Shown piece after piece: positions 24,470 to 34,822 of a stretch of DNA of 64,000 nt. The stretch spans positions 1,302,001 to 1,366,000 of the forward strand of contig ML978129.1 of NCBI GenBank assembly GCA_010015805.1. The letters are read 5' to 3'. How positions within the stretch are numbered: the stretch's first letter is position 1; the number at the start of each line of letters is the position of its first letter. Under the pieces are notes generated by a model. It did no database searches. It saw only the letters and a list, made by a program, of their open reading frames with translations, and was not told the origin of the DNA. The DNA is from Rhizodiscina lignyota. Taxonomy: Eukaryota > Ascomycota > Dothideomycetes > Aulographales > Rhizodiscinaceae. Made by a program: the position numbers and the translations under genes.

Positions 24470-27400
24470 TATTCTCGGTTAGTTCCAATGCAGTCATTGT
24501 TCAAGCCACGCGGCTGAAACGAAAGTGTAAGTACTTGTCGGAAATCCGTCATACGCTCTATTTGAACGTTAACTGATGGCCAAACGGCTCTTTTACTCAT
24601 ACCAATGGGGCTAAACGGATATCGAAGGGATGCTGATTAGGATCCATACGCCCGGCCGATCAGCAGAGTTCCGACTTCTAATTAGCAGTAAGTCACTCAC
24701 GTATATAAGCCGTACGCCAGTGCGGCTCATTTGAGACAGCAGAACAGTTACACAACATTTCGACGGCGCCCGCACGCCGATGGCTCGAGCAGCGAGTGTG
24801 TTGGGGCTCGACATCATTCGCGGGTGAGCAAGCCAAACGCCCAAGGAAGGGAGTACCATGTTTCAAACTGACCTAGCAGCGCTATGAATACGGCAACAAT
24901 GCTCACAACTGGTCGCTCCTTATCCCTAGCTGGACACATCTCGGTCTTGACTCTTTCTCACATATGGTAGTATGGCATCCCCCGTCGATCGGTAGTCATC
25001 CTGGCATTGGTATGTCCAGCAGGTGTCTGGACTCTGCGTACTCGGACGACTGAACCAGGATTTCGGGAGTCGTTTCTGCAGCCGCCCGATGGCCATCACA
25101 CTCAACTAGCGTTCTTATCGTGCATTACAGGCGTCCCCTCTCGACATCAGGGAAGATCGCTGAAGACGTCAGACCGCTCTTTTATACAGAGCGAGTTCAT
25201 CATTGTGCCGGATTTAGACTGGACATGCGGAGCCAAGGAGCTTCGCTGGGAGCTGCCACTTGTGCATGCTGCTGTCCCCCGTCCCAAATGCAGCCACGGG
25301 CAGAGAGCCAGCAACTAGAAACCAAAGCGATGATGTGCACCCCTCGCGCCCCCGCTGCACATACAGTGTACATATCCTCGAGCTTGCCGGCACTCTGGAT
25401 TCGACTAGATTGGTAGGAGACTATGAGGTCAAGCCGTCTGAATTGGCCTGAACGAGACTACGAGAACGCAGCGCGTTTCGGAGCCACTGCGGGGACCAAG
25501 CACGAGAAGATTCCTGCTGTAATGCTGGCGGCCCATGCTCCTCCAGAGATATGCGCCGAGTGAAATTCGCTCCAAAACCAAGTTGCCTTACGAGGCAACC
25601 AGACATCAAGCTCTTAATGGGGTCGAAGGCCACCCCGACCTGTACCTAGCTATGACAGACGCACAATGGCGCCAGAGCCCCGCTAACAATGTCGGAATGA
25701 CAGAGCCGACATCATCAGCGCATATCAATGTGGAGTCGCGCATGAACCGAATGGAGAATCGAGAGGCACGTAGCTCTCTAAATTTCAGCTGAGAAAAAGC
25801 AGAACAACGACTGCCAATCGTAGGCAAATATTGCTTGGGTGCTCCTAGCCTAACTCTCATCCGACTCTCTCGACTCATTGCCCTAGCTCAAGCTCGTGCC
25901 AATGCAAACTTGGGGTGTCTACCAAGCTCATGCCAGCTCCAGGCCAATATTTGTCATGGTGTCCTACAATTATGGCGGTGGACTGGAGTGAAATTGACCG
26001 CTTGATCAGAGGCAGCCTCGTCACAAGCAGGGTCCAACCAGGATCTCCTCTATCCTATCTCGGAGCCACGGCGGAATAGAAAGTGAAGAACGCTGTCGTA
26101 TCCCAACCTGAGCGATTAGACTCATCGTAGATCCGCAAACATTGTTTCACGATGTCACATAGACGTGGGTTCTAAGACCAGTGTTTCTTTCTGTCAATCC
26201 TGCTACACATCGGAGGAGGCGTGGATGGACATAACGCAGAATATCCGTCTCCGAAGCTCGTGGATAGACGTCGCGTCGCATACACCATGACAAATATTTC
26301 GATACAAAACTCTACTCTAAGTGTAAGAAAGGCGTCATCAGTCATTAAGGTAAAGCGAAAGGCAATGCTGAATGTGCTGTACAAAATCGGCGTGCTCTAT
26401 CTATTCAAAGGAGCACTCCATTCCTCTAAGATATCAGATCGAGCCTTTTGGTTTTAAACAGGACGACGGAGAGCAGTTTTATCATATCTAGTTACTTTTC
26501 TACGCATGTACTAGCAGTTTATGAGAAAGCTTGTTTAATCTTGTGTATTGTCTTCGTCGATCAAACCTAATTGATACTCTACACCGGTGGCTGTGTCGCC
26601 GATAATACTAGACCTTCCTATTAAAAACGGTCATCTTGCACGATTGAATCAATCGCCTCTTATTCGCTCTTAAATTCCTATAAATAAGAATCATTTTAGC
26701 TGAGTTGATCCTTTTTGGATCAGCACCAATTCTTGTGCTAAAGTGTCTCGGCGTTCAAACCGGCATCATATCTCCGCGAGCTCGTCCCTTTCAGTTGCCT
26801 TCACGAGGCAAACGGCTATCTGCTAACGCCCTAAATTAAATTGCATATTAGTGAAAAATTTGCGTGGGGATGAGAAATCATCCTCCCTGGCACTATCAAG
26901 CTGCATTTAGCACATTAATTCCCCGTTAGCTCTTGATCCAAGCCCGCATACGTCACCATATTGACGATGTCGAGCTCGGAAGAGTGTGTACATATGTGAC
27001 GTTGGCGTCATGGCCAGTCGCCGAAGACTTCCAGAGCACTATGCGCCCAATCCAACCACGCCAGTGTCGGCAACGCGCAGTCGATCTACGCAAGTTCGGT
27101 CGAGTCAAGTCAACGCAGCGTAGAGATGTGAAGGCCGGCAGGCGGTAGCTCGCAGGCACGATGCAGAGCTAACGCAACGTGCGCGTGGAGTACAGCTGTA
27201 GGGCAGGTTCACCGTCTGGAGCTCTATCAATTGCGGGTGTGTTCGAGTCTATTGTATGTAAAGGGCGGTGAGTTCGTTCTCCGGGTCTCCCTGGAAAGAG
27301 TTCCAAACATAACCTGTGAGAATTGATTCAGAGCTCCTCGGCGTGTGATGAATTTGGCCGTGCCGCATGGTACACGCAGAGAGCTACCCCTGCTGCTGCT

Positions 27401-27928
27401 GGAATGGCCTCCGTCTCGATAGCAATCGGCCCTTCGCGCCACGAAAAGCACGAGTGAGGGCGGTGGAAAACGTGTCAAACGCTCGCGCGAACATCTACGC
27501 TCGTATGACTTTCCGAAGGACTCAGAACGAGGCTACCACTCGTCGATAATCCCCTTCCCTGCGTCATCCGGTTGTTCGACAAAGTCCCAGAGCCGGGCGC
27601 TTGGGTGTTGCTTTCCATTGACAGGCTAACCCAGCACACCCACCAACAAGCTTGTGGGTCGTTCCTTGGGCCTCTTCTGTGTCACCCCGCTCGCCGACAA
27701 TCGTGTGGCATCTGGCGCAGAGCCGCATTACAGTCAGTTAAAGGAAGAGCGGGATTCATGACATAAGACGTCGGGTTCCCATGTTTTGAGCTGATATGGT
27801 GGATTGATTGAGAAACTCAACGCCCCGGTGTGATCGCCATCAAACGTTTTCAGTAAACATCTTTCAATTGAAGAAAAAGAAAAAGGGAAGCAGACAAGTA
27901 GTGATTCAGTACTGTACATGACAAGAGT
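24470..27928. other. Gene-poor region between the two Cys/His-rich paralogues
   Basis: About 3.4 kb without a supportable gene. Frames on both strands are short and carry no family motif. Composition is near that of the rest of the window except for a more A/T-rich part at about 26460-26930, which includes short perfect inverted repeats (26706-26722 and 26795-26811). It may be the decayed remains of an old insertion, but no terminal repeats or coding relics could be named. Confidence 0.4.
26706..26811. repeat. Cluster of short inverted repeats (hairpin potential)
   Basis: Within 106 bp there are three small stems. TGATCC-(5 nt)-GGATCA is at 26706-26722, AGCAC-(8 nt)-GTGCT at 26722-26739, and TTGCCT-(5 nt)-AGGCAA at 26795-26811. 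Each is short and could arise by chance, but their clustering in an otherwise featureless region is noted. Confidence 0.35.
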
Positions 27929-28867
27929 ATGAGCCCTTACCTAAGTCCACTGTGGCTGAGTGCATGCGCTGACATCGTTCGGAAAGTGGCGCAGCTTCCA
28001 CCCTTCACCGGCGACGACCAATATGGCACCCCGTTCCAGAGATACATGAACCATGACGAGGGGTTCTTAAGCCGTTATTACCGCCAGGTTGCCCCTCAGG
28101 CAAATACAAGTAGCGCCAATGAAGAAGACGTTGCCGAAACATCCTCAAGGAGAACTGGTCCGAAGAGCGTGACTTCTTCTAACCAGTTCCTCGAGTCAGA
28201 GGGGAGAGGAACGGCCAGTCATGCATCCGCCGCAAGGGATCCAGAGTACACACATGCACCGTATAACTGGATTGCAGATAATGAGAGCCTTGGTTCGGAT
28301 CCGCCTCCGCCCGGTCTAGCGGCGTCTCTGCGTTCTCTATCCTTGGATTCTGAACCAAACACGAGTCTTGCGCTACACCTGCCTCAAAATCTGGGATGGG
28401 ATGTTGCGGTCGAACACAATGGCACGACTCGGATACGGGATGAGGTCCCAGCCGATGCGAAATTACCGTGTCCCTTTTCGTTCTTGAAGTGCGATGATAG
28501 CTTCGACAATGCAGACAGCTGGGTGATACACTCGCTCTCTCATTTCAACTGCCAGCCGCCCCCGAAATGCGTCTCTTGTCCTTTAAGTTTCTGTCAGCAT
28601 CTTATCAACTGGAGAGATGACGATAGGAGTAAAGCTTGGAATAAGCTAATGGGGCATCTCCTGTTGCACCACCAACAAGGCCACAATTTGGCACAAACTT
28701 CAAAGGAAAGAAATCAACACCTCTTCAAGCGTCTGTTCGACGTGGGCGCCATAGGGCATGCAGAGTTACAGGATCTCAAATCCAGAGGTGAGCTGAATAC
28801 CAAGCCGCGACTCCAAAAGTCAAAGGAGAGCAAGAGACATTATGACAGATCAAGGAGAAGTAAGTGA
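27929..28867 (+). CDS. Cys/His-rich (degenerate C2H2-like) protein, paralogue 2
   Basis: A single exon of 312 aa starting at the first in-frame ATG. The N-terminus (SPLWLSACADIVRKVAQLPP) is helical, then a Ser/Pro-rich linker follows. From about residue 180 come CPFSFLKC, a W-x-x-HS-x-x-HF block, C-x-x-CP-x-x-x-CQH, an AW-x-x-x-MGH-x-x-x-HH block, and a helix RLFDVGAIGHAELQDLKSRG. The end is a Lys/Arg/Ser-rich tail. Spacing and flanking residues match the protein at 23582-24469 across about 110 residues, though overall identity is low, so the duplication is old. The spacing of Cys and His does not fit a textbook C2H2 finger; I think these residues bind zinc, but that is inference. Function unknown. 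It lies alone in a gene-poor stretch. Confidence 0.8.
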   Translation: MSPYLSPLWLSACADIVRKVAQLPPFTGDDQYGTPFQRYMNHDEGFLSRYYRQVAPQANTSSANEEDVAETSSRRTGPKSVTSSNQFLESEGRGTASHASAARDPEYTHAPYNWIADNESLGSDPPPPGLAASLRSLSLDSEPNTSLALHLPQNLGWDVAVEHNGTTRIRDEVPADAKLPCPFSFLKCDDSFDNADSWVIHSLSHFNCQPPPKCVSCPLSFCQHLINWRDDDRSKAWNKLMGHLLLHHQQGHNLAQTSKERNQHLFKRLFDVGAIGHAELQDLKSRGELNTKPRLQKSKESKRHYDRSRRSK

Positions 28868-30407
28868 AGTGGCAGGCGGGAATCTACGGAAATGCGGGAC
28901 AGGGAAGGAAGAGATGTGTTATTCTATCACGAGTCTTGGGTTGAGGCGTCATGGTTTGGCCTAAAATGGCAAGATCATGGTATGATTCAAGGTGAAGACT
29001 CGTAATAGAGTGTGGCTATGGCAACAAAGTCTCCAATAGGCTCCAATGGAATCGGGAAGGAGTTAGGGCGTGCGTCTGAAACAAAAGATTGGTTTGGCTT
29101 TTCTCTGCTCTTTTTATATTCTTGGATTTCTTCTCTTATTCTACAATGGACGAGTTCTGCCTTCTTCCGTCGGACGGACGCTGTGCATGGATACGCGGCG
29201 AACTCGTGACGCGTTGACCCACATTATTGGAGGATAACGAAATTGTACGAAATCAATATGTATCCATCTACCAATTGTGGCTCGGGTCGTGTCCATCCTT
29301 GGTTGGGCAATATTTGAGGAGTTCGCCTCGTGTGCCAAAAGCCTTGTCTCGGCCCAAACGCCGCCTCACTTTAAGAGCGATCGACAGCATGGTCAAGACG
29401 ACAGAGTCTAAAAATTCAAGATTTATATTTATGGCCCAAGGTTGCTTTCAGACGCGCAAGAGTCATTTCTTAAGGGCGGCAAAGTACCTCACTCCCCTAA
29501 CACAACAGGCTGAAACGCATGACGACGAACAATGGAGGGCGAAGTCTCCGGTGTCACCATTTCCTTTTTCGGTTAGGAGATGAATGCATATTGAGCGTCG
29601 TGCATGCAGGTGTACATTAGAAGCTTCTGTCAGTTTCGACCACTGTAGCAATGCTCGAATCGAAATCATCTCACTTTGCACCGCGAAATGCCGACGTTCT
29701 CAGCTCAGACTTGACGTGCAGGTATTTTGAACTCTTGTTAAATATCAGATGCCAGTCGCAAAAATCTAGACCAGCCATGCAAAAATGCTCATATGATACA
29801 AAAAGAACCGCCCGGTCCGCCCCGTCCCAAAGGATTACACGCGCCAACACCGCCAGACGTACGTGATCCGCGTCTCGCCCGCCAGAGACCTGAATTATAT
29901 ATGCAAGGGACCCACAAACCATTTGCAGAAGGTAAAGAAAACCGTGATATCGACGCAGGTGGTAAGAATTCAGACAGCGAAAACAGCCTCAAGCCGGAAT
30001 TACCTAGAGAGTCCAGAAAGGTTAAAGACAAACAGCGCAAAGGATGAGTACCAAAAAGAAGAGAAGGGGGTCGCAGTAATCCCGAATATCCAGTCGTTGG
30101 TCTCCGCGAAATGTCCCACCAAGTTAGATTTCGCCCAACCTGTCCTAATTTTTGGGGGCGGCGCAGATAACGCAGCCGTAGTGACAAAGTGAGAAGAGTT
30201 TCGGGATTGGAAGATGATGATAATTCAAAAACGCCGCGCTGTTGTAAATCAAAATGACCACGGTCTCAGGCCTGACCGTGAGTACCCAACCATATGTAGA
30301 GAACTGGGAAGAGATGCATCATATCGGACTTCTCTTCAATCGACGTGCCGAAGGTGGATTGAGGCCCTGCTGCTCAGGATTTCGAACTCGGGTGGTGAAT
30401 GCCAACG
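28868..30407. other. Intergenic region, no gene seen
   Basis: Short overlapping frames at 29789-30192 on both strands are shadows of one another with no family motif. A minus-strand leader for nothing known and the 3' flank of the LIM-binding gene occupy this space. Confidence 0.5.
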
Positions 30408-32842
30408 CTAGCTCCCCTTGACTCTCTTATTTTGTCCAACTCTTGGACTTTGCTTCACCTTCCCCTGCACACCGTTCACCTCACCACCGCCCTCATCCTC
30501 AGTCTTGACAGCACTTGGACGCCTTCTCTTGTTTCCGGCAACATTTGGACTGGTGTTGACACTTGCACCAGAGCCTGTGCTTCCCTGCTGACTCATCTGC
30601 TGCACCATACTTGGTGCCTGCATGTGGGCCTGAGCGGGACTTGGCGTGTGAACATTCGAGCTGACACCAGGGTTCAGGTTCGCAGCGTTAAGGTTGATGT
30701 GCGGTGAGCCACCACCATTCACGCCAGGCATACCGCCCGGAAGGAACTGGTGTTGCATTGCTGGTGAGGCCATGAAACCTTGGGGCATGTTCATATTGGC
30801 ATTCTGTTGCATGCCCATCTGGCCGGGAGTACGGGCACCAGGAGGCATTCCAGCACCTTGCTGCATCATCTGTTGCATGCCATTGGGTGGGAGGTTAATG
30901 TGAGGTTGCTGTGGGGTCTGTTGCGGATTTTGTTGCATTTGCGCACTGTATTGATCAACAAGTGCTGACAGGGCATCTTTGGGCGCGACACCGGGATTCT
31001 CTTGAACATGGCGCATAATTTCCGTCATCATAGTGATGGTCTCGTTAATCTAAAGGGCATACCATTTAGCATGCCACCTTGCTGCTACTGAGACGTATTC
31101 CATACCTCGAAAAACGTTTGCACCGGTGCGATCACTCCAAGGGCGCCAACAGGTGCCTCTGGAATCTCCGCTAATGTGGTAACAGCTTCTCCCTGTCGTG
31201 GCTGATTTCGCTGGTTGGCAGCAGCTTTTTTGGTCATTCTGGGAGATTTTGTGGCGTTGACGGTGGATCGGGAGAAAACTAGTTCGATTTCGCTTCGAGA
31301 GACATATTGCTCGTACTCCTGGGTCTCGTAATGAAGCGTCGTGATTTTGTCCTCAGAAAAAATGGCCCATATCTTCCCGGAACACACCAACTACGAAAGT
31401 GAGTAAATGCACAAAATATTTGAAGGAAAATATTCACCTGTGTCCCGTTCTTGAACCAATAAATGAACTTCGCGCGAGCTGCTTCCACGATGTGGAACAT
31501 AATGCCTTGTGGACTCTGCGTCATTCTTTCGGATGGTTGCTCAATCAGGATTTGTATCTGATCAACTCCCTCATAATGGATGTGGAAATACCGCGGCAGC
31601 GATGGGTAGAGGACTTCGAATTGTTTCGAGTGACTTGACTTGAGGTCCTTTACAACGTGTCGTAAAGAGCTGTCGGTGGCAAAGAACCGTTCCACAAATT
31701 CTCTCCAAGGTTGTTCGTCTCTGCTGGTCTGCTCGCTCGCCTAAAAATCGTTAGTGTCTGGGCAGATGAAGGCATAGGAATTGACAGACCTTGTAACGAC
31801 TTATGTGATCAGCAAATTGGTACAGACGCAGAGTTGAAGCACCACTCATACGATTCGCCTGCTGCTGTTGCTGCTGAACAGCTTGCTGCATCTGTCGTTG
31901 CATCATTTGATGTTGTTGCTGGTTGAATCCTTGCTGCATCCGTTGCATAACCGCTTTCGGGACTCCTTGCTGGTTCTGCTGGGGTTGTTGGCCCTGCTGG
32001 GCGGCTTGAGGTTGGCCTACTGGCTGCTGTGGAGCTTGTTGTGGCGTCTGCTGAGGCTGTGAAGTGTTCTGCTGGGGGTTAGGCGGTTGCGCGGGAGAGC
32101 TGTGAGCTTCTGGTGCCGCACTTGTCTGCGGCTGAGGTCTCATCTGGGGTTGCTGGGGATGTTGCGCTTGTTGGGCATGTGGAGTGCCTTGGCCCTGGTT
32201 ACTTGACTGAGACGTCGCGTGCTGCATGGCCAGATGCTGGGAATTAGCCAACGCCTGCTGCTGGGCTTGCTGTTGCGCTTGCTGTGCCTGTTGCGCTTGC
32301 TGTTGTCGCATCATGTTATGCTGCTGCTGCAGTAATTGCTGCTGATGCGAAAGATGGCCAGGAAGTTGGACGCCCATCTGGGGGTTCTGGGCTTGCATCT
32401 GAGCAAACTGTGCTGCGTTAAATGGTGGGTTCCCGCCTCCACCAAAAGCCATGCCCATGTTGCCTTGTTGCGGTGCTCCTGGCATCATGTGCTGTTGCTG
32501 CGCTCGCTGTTGCTGGAGTAAATGGTGCTGTCTCGCTTGGTGTTGCCAGGCGGCCATTGCCTGCGGATTATTTGCGAGACTCTGCGGGATCTGTTGGTGA
32601 AACATTTGCGGTTGAGGCGTCAAATGTTGTAATGCCTGCGCCTGAGGACCTCCACCTTGCATTCCAGGCTGCATCCCCATCATCGGGCCAGCCTGAGAGA
32701 CATGTGGCGCGCCGGGTCCTGAAGCTCCGGGGTGCATTTGCATATGGCCCATGGCCTGTCCTGGGTTGGGGCCGTGGCCAGGCATTTGCCCTCCATAGGG
32801 CATGGCACCGTGAGCCATGCCTGGATTATGCGCCGCCATCAT
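30408..32842 (-). CDS. ptaB: Gln-rich LIM-domain-binding co-regulator (LDB1/Adn1/PtaB type)
   Basis: Exons on the minus strand: 32842-31790, 31740-31438, 31390-31106 and 31049-30408, all phase 0, giving 760 aa. The first 330 residues are a Met/Gln/Pro/Gly-rich low-complexity region with long glutamine runs. The LIM-binding domain follows (about 335-530), including TLRLYQFADHISRYK, FFATDSSLRHVVKDL, the block around FEVLYPSLPRYFHIHYEG, and ARAKFIYWFKNGTQLVCSGK. The C-terminal third is again Gln/Pro-rich and ends with a basic nuclear-localisation segment (NKRRRPSAVK). In aspergilli PtaB works with the Flo8-like protein SomA, and in yeasts Mfg1/Adn1 does similar work, to control adhesion, filamentation and development. 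The orthology is inferred from domain order and low-complexity flanks. The Gln runs are coded by alternating CAG/CAA, giving an imperfect repeat that may vary in length. Confidence 0.93.
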
Positions 32843-34822
32843 CTTTCTCGCCGGACCGAACGTAGCCCTCAGTGGCTACTGATTGCGGTCGGCGCTCGTG
32901 CTCCAGATTCTCCCCCTACCAGACCGACAGTCGACAGTGCGTGTCCCACTCAACCAGAATATGCGCCCTCCTAGAGCGGAAGCACTAGATATCGCTGTTG
33001 AGAGGAGGCGGGATATGAAGTGGCGTGAATTTCTGATACGCTCTCGAAGCTCCGCGGCTCGGAAAGGAACGCTTCTAAGCGATCACCCAACGCGATGGGC
33101 AATCGTATTTCAAGCTGCCGTAAGAAATGTAAGTTCCACGAGCAGTGTAACGGGTATGGACCGTTGAAACGGCGCGAGGTGAATGTTTGCACAGATCGGT
33201 CGGCCGCTGCTCGTACGATGAGACCGGGGGGTCAGATAGCGTGGTATATCGAGAACACCCGCTGCTGTCAATCACAACAGTTGCCAGATAACGTATGAGA
33301 GTTTTCTTGTGGCGTTTGCGCCCGTGGTGTGCCAAATTGTCATCCAACCCATTCGGTATCGCGAAGTGTCAGAAGTAAAGGCGGAGGCTGGGTGGGAGGT
33401 GGTGGTCGACTTGCGCGAACGGCTATGAGCGCGAGGAGGATATGCGATTCATCGTAGGAGACTCGAGGATGAGGAAGGAAGAAGTGACTTCGCGATCGGC
33501 CGGGTAAGGAGACTGCTCTGAGGTCGACGGCGTTGAGAGAGTTCCCTGAGGTCTAGGTCCCAGTTGCGCGGCGGCGGGAATAAGTTATTCCGCCACGTAA
33601 ATCCGCCGGCGGCGCCCAGCCATCAAATCCTCCCAACTCAGCCTTTTCCCTGACGCTAAATCTATCCACCGCAATGTACGATTCTTCACCACGTCTCTTG
33701 CAAACTTCGCCTTGCTCTGGCGGAAGTCTGCCTGTCGTATCTGGATGGATCTCATAGGTGTGGTACGCGCCTCGGTGCTATCGTGCTTGTGGAAGAGTGT
33801 CCTGAGGTGAGCCTGACATTTTCATCCCCTCCCTGAACCCGTTTCGAACATCCTTTTGGATGATGACAATCTACAAATGTCTTCTTTTCCCAGCTGAGTC
33901 GACCTTGAAGAAACCAGTCTTTCGGGCTGCCATTATTTGGCGGCCTGCTACTTGCCAGTACACGTTGTCTGACACTCATTCGTCACCTTTACCCTCCTCA
34001 TATCGCCACTCTTTGGTCATAAGGCTGACAAGAAACTTAGAACTTAGTGACTCTAATCGATGAATGATCATTCCCATACCTAATTGTCGCCCGCCCTATC
34101 AGACTATGATTCGGAATCTAGCTTCATCCGGATTATCTCGTCGTTGTACTTTATTAAGTGACCTGCCTCAGGAAGAATTAAAGCAAAAGAGATGGGGTTT
34201 ATTATATTGATTGGCACGGTCATGTTTTGACTTGAGTTTGCAGTAACGCACATTTCATTCGGCATGCCTCTGTTTTGCGGAGAGCTGGTGGTAGTGCACC
34301 GAGCGTTATGGTTCTTCGGTGGATTGTTCTGTACCTGCGCTATTCTCACCCGAGGGTCTTTGTTGAGTAGTGCTGTAGCATTTATTGAGGTGTCTATCGT
34401 AAAAGAAATACCAGATATTAGAAGATGAATCGACTCAATCCAAAAGCTCGTGTGGGAAGCACACTCGTCATGCCATCCACCCTCAGGGCTCTAGCAAATG
34501 CCAACTTGGCTCATCAAGATAATTTTGATGCACTGAAGTGGCAATATTCTCAGTCCTTATCATTCCCTGCACTTCTCCGCGGCTCAGGTGAGCTAGGAAG
34601 TGCACTCGATGAATGCATGGCTGGTCTTGGCATTTGGAGCTCTAAGCCAACCGTAGCACAAAGCTGCATCACAGCTTCATCCCGCCCACCATCCTACCCA
34701 CCTCCATCCGCATCCTCCAACCGCCCTTCAAAGAGCTCTTCTTCTGAGCTCGCCCCTCTCGAAATCTTCAGACAGAGCTTCTACACTTCGAAGAGAGGCT
34801 CTTCCCTTCACCCACCCGCAAA
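32843..34822. other. Divergent promoter region between ptaB and V-ATPase B genes
   Basis: Two kilobases separate the two divergent starts, a long upstream region as is usual for developmental regulators. A frame at 34425-34844 on the plus strand runs past the V-ATPase start in another phase; its composition and lack of motif suggest it is 5' leader, not a gene. No other feature was recognised. Confidence 0.55.

Noticed and set aside
24470-27928. Possible retroelement or DNA transposon in the gene-poor region
   Set aside because: No reverse transcriptase, integrase or transposase motif, no terminal repeats and no strong RIP-like A/T skew could be seen.
30360-30410. TTCGAA-containing stretch resembling a tRNA T-arm on the minus strand
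   Set aside because: The flanking bases do not form a T-stem, and no acceptor or anticodon arm can be built.
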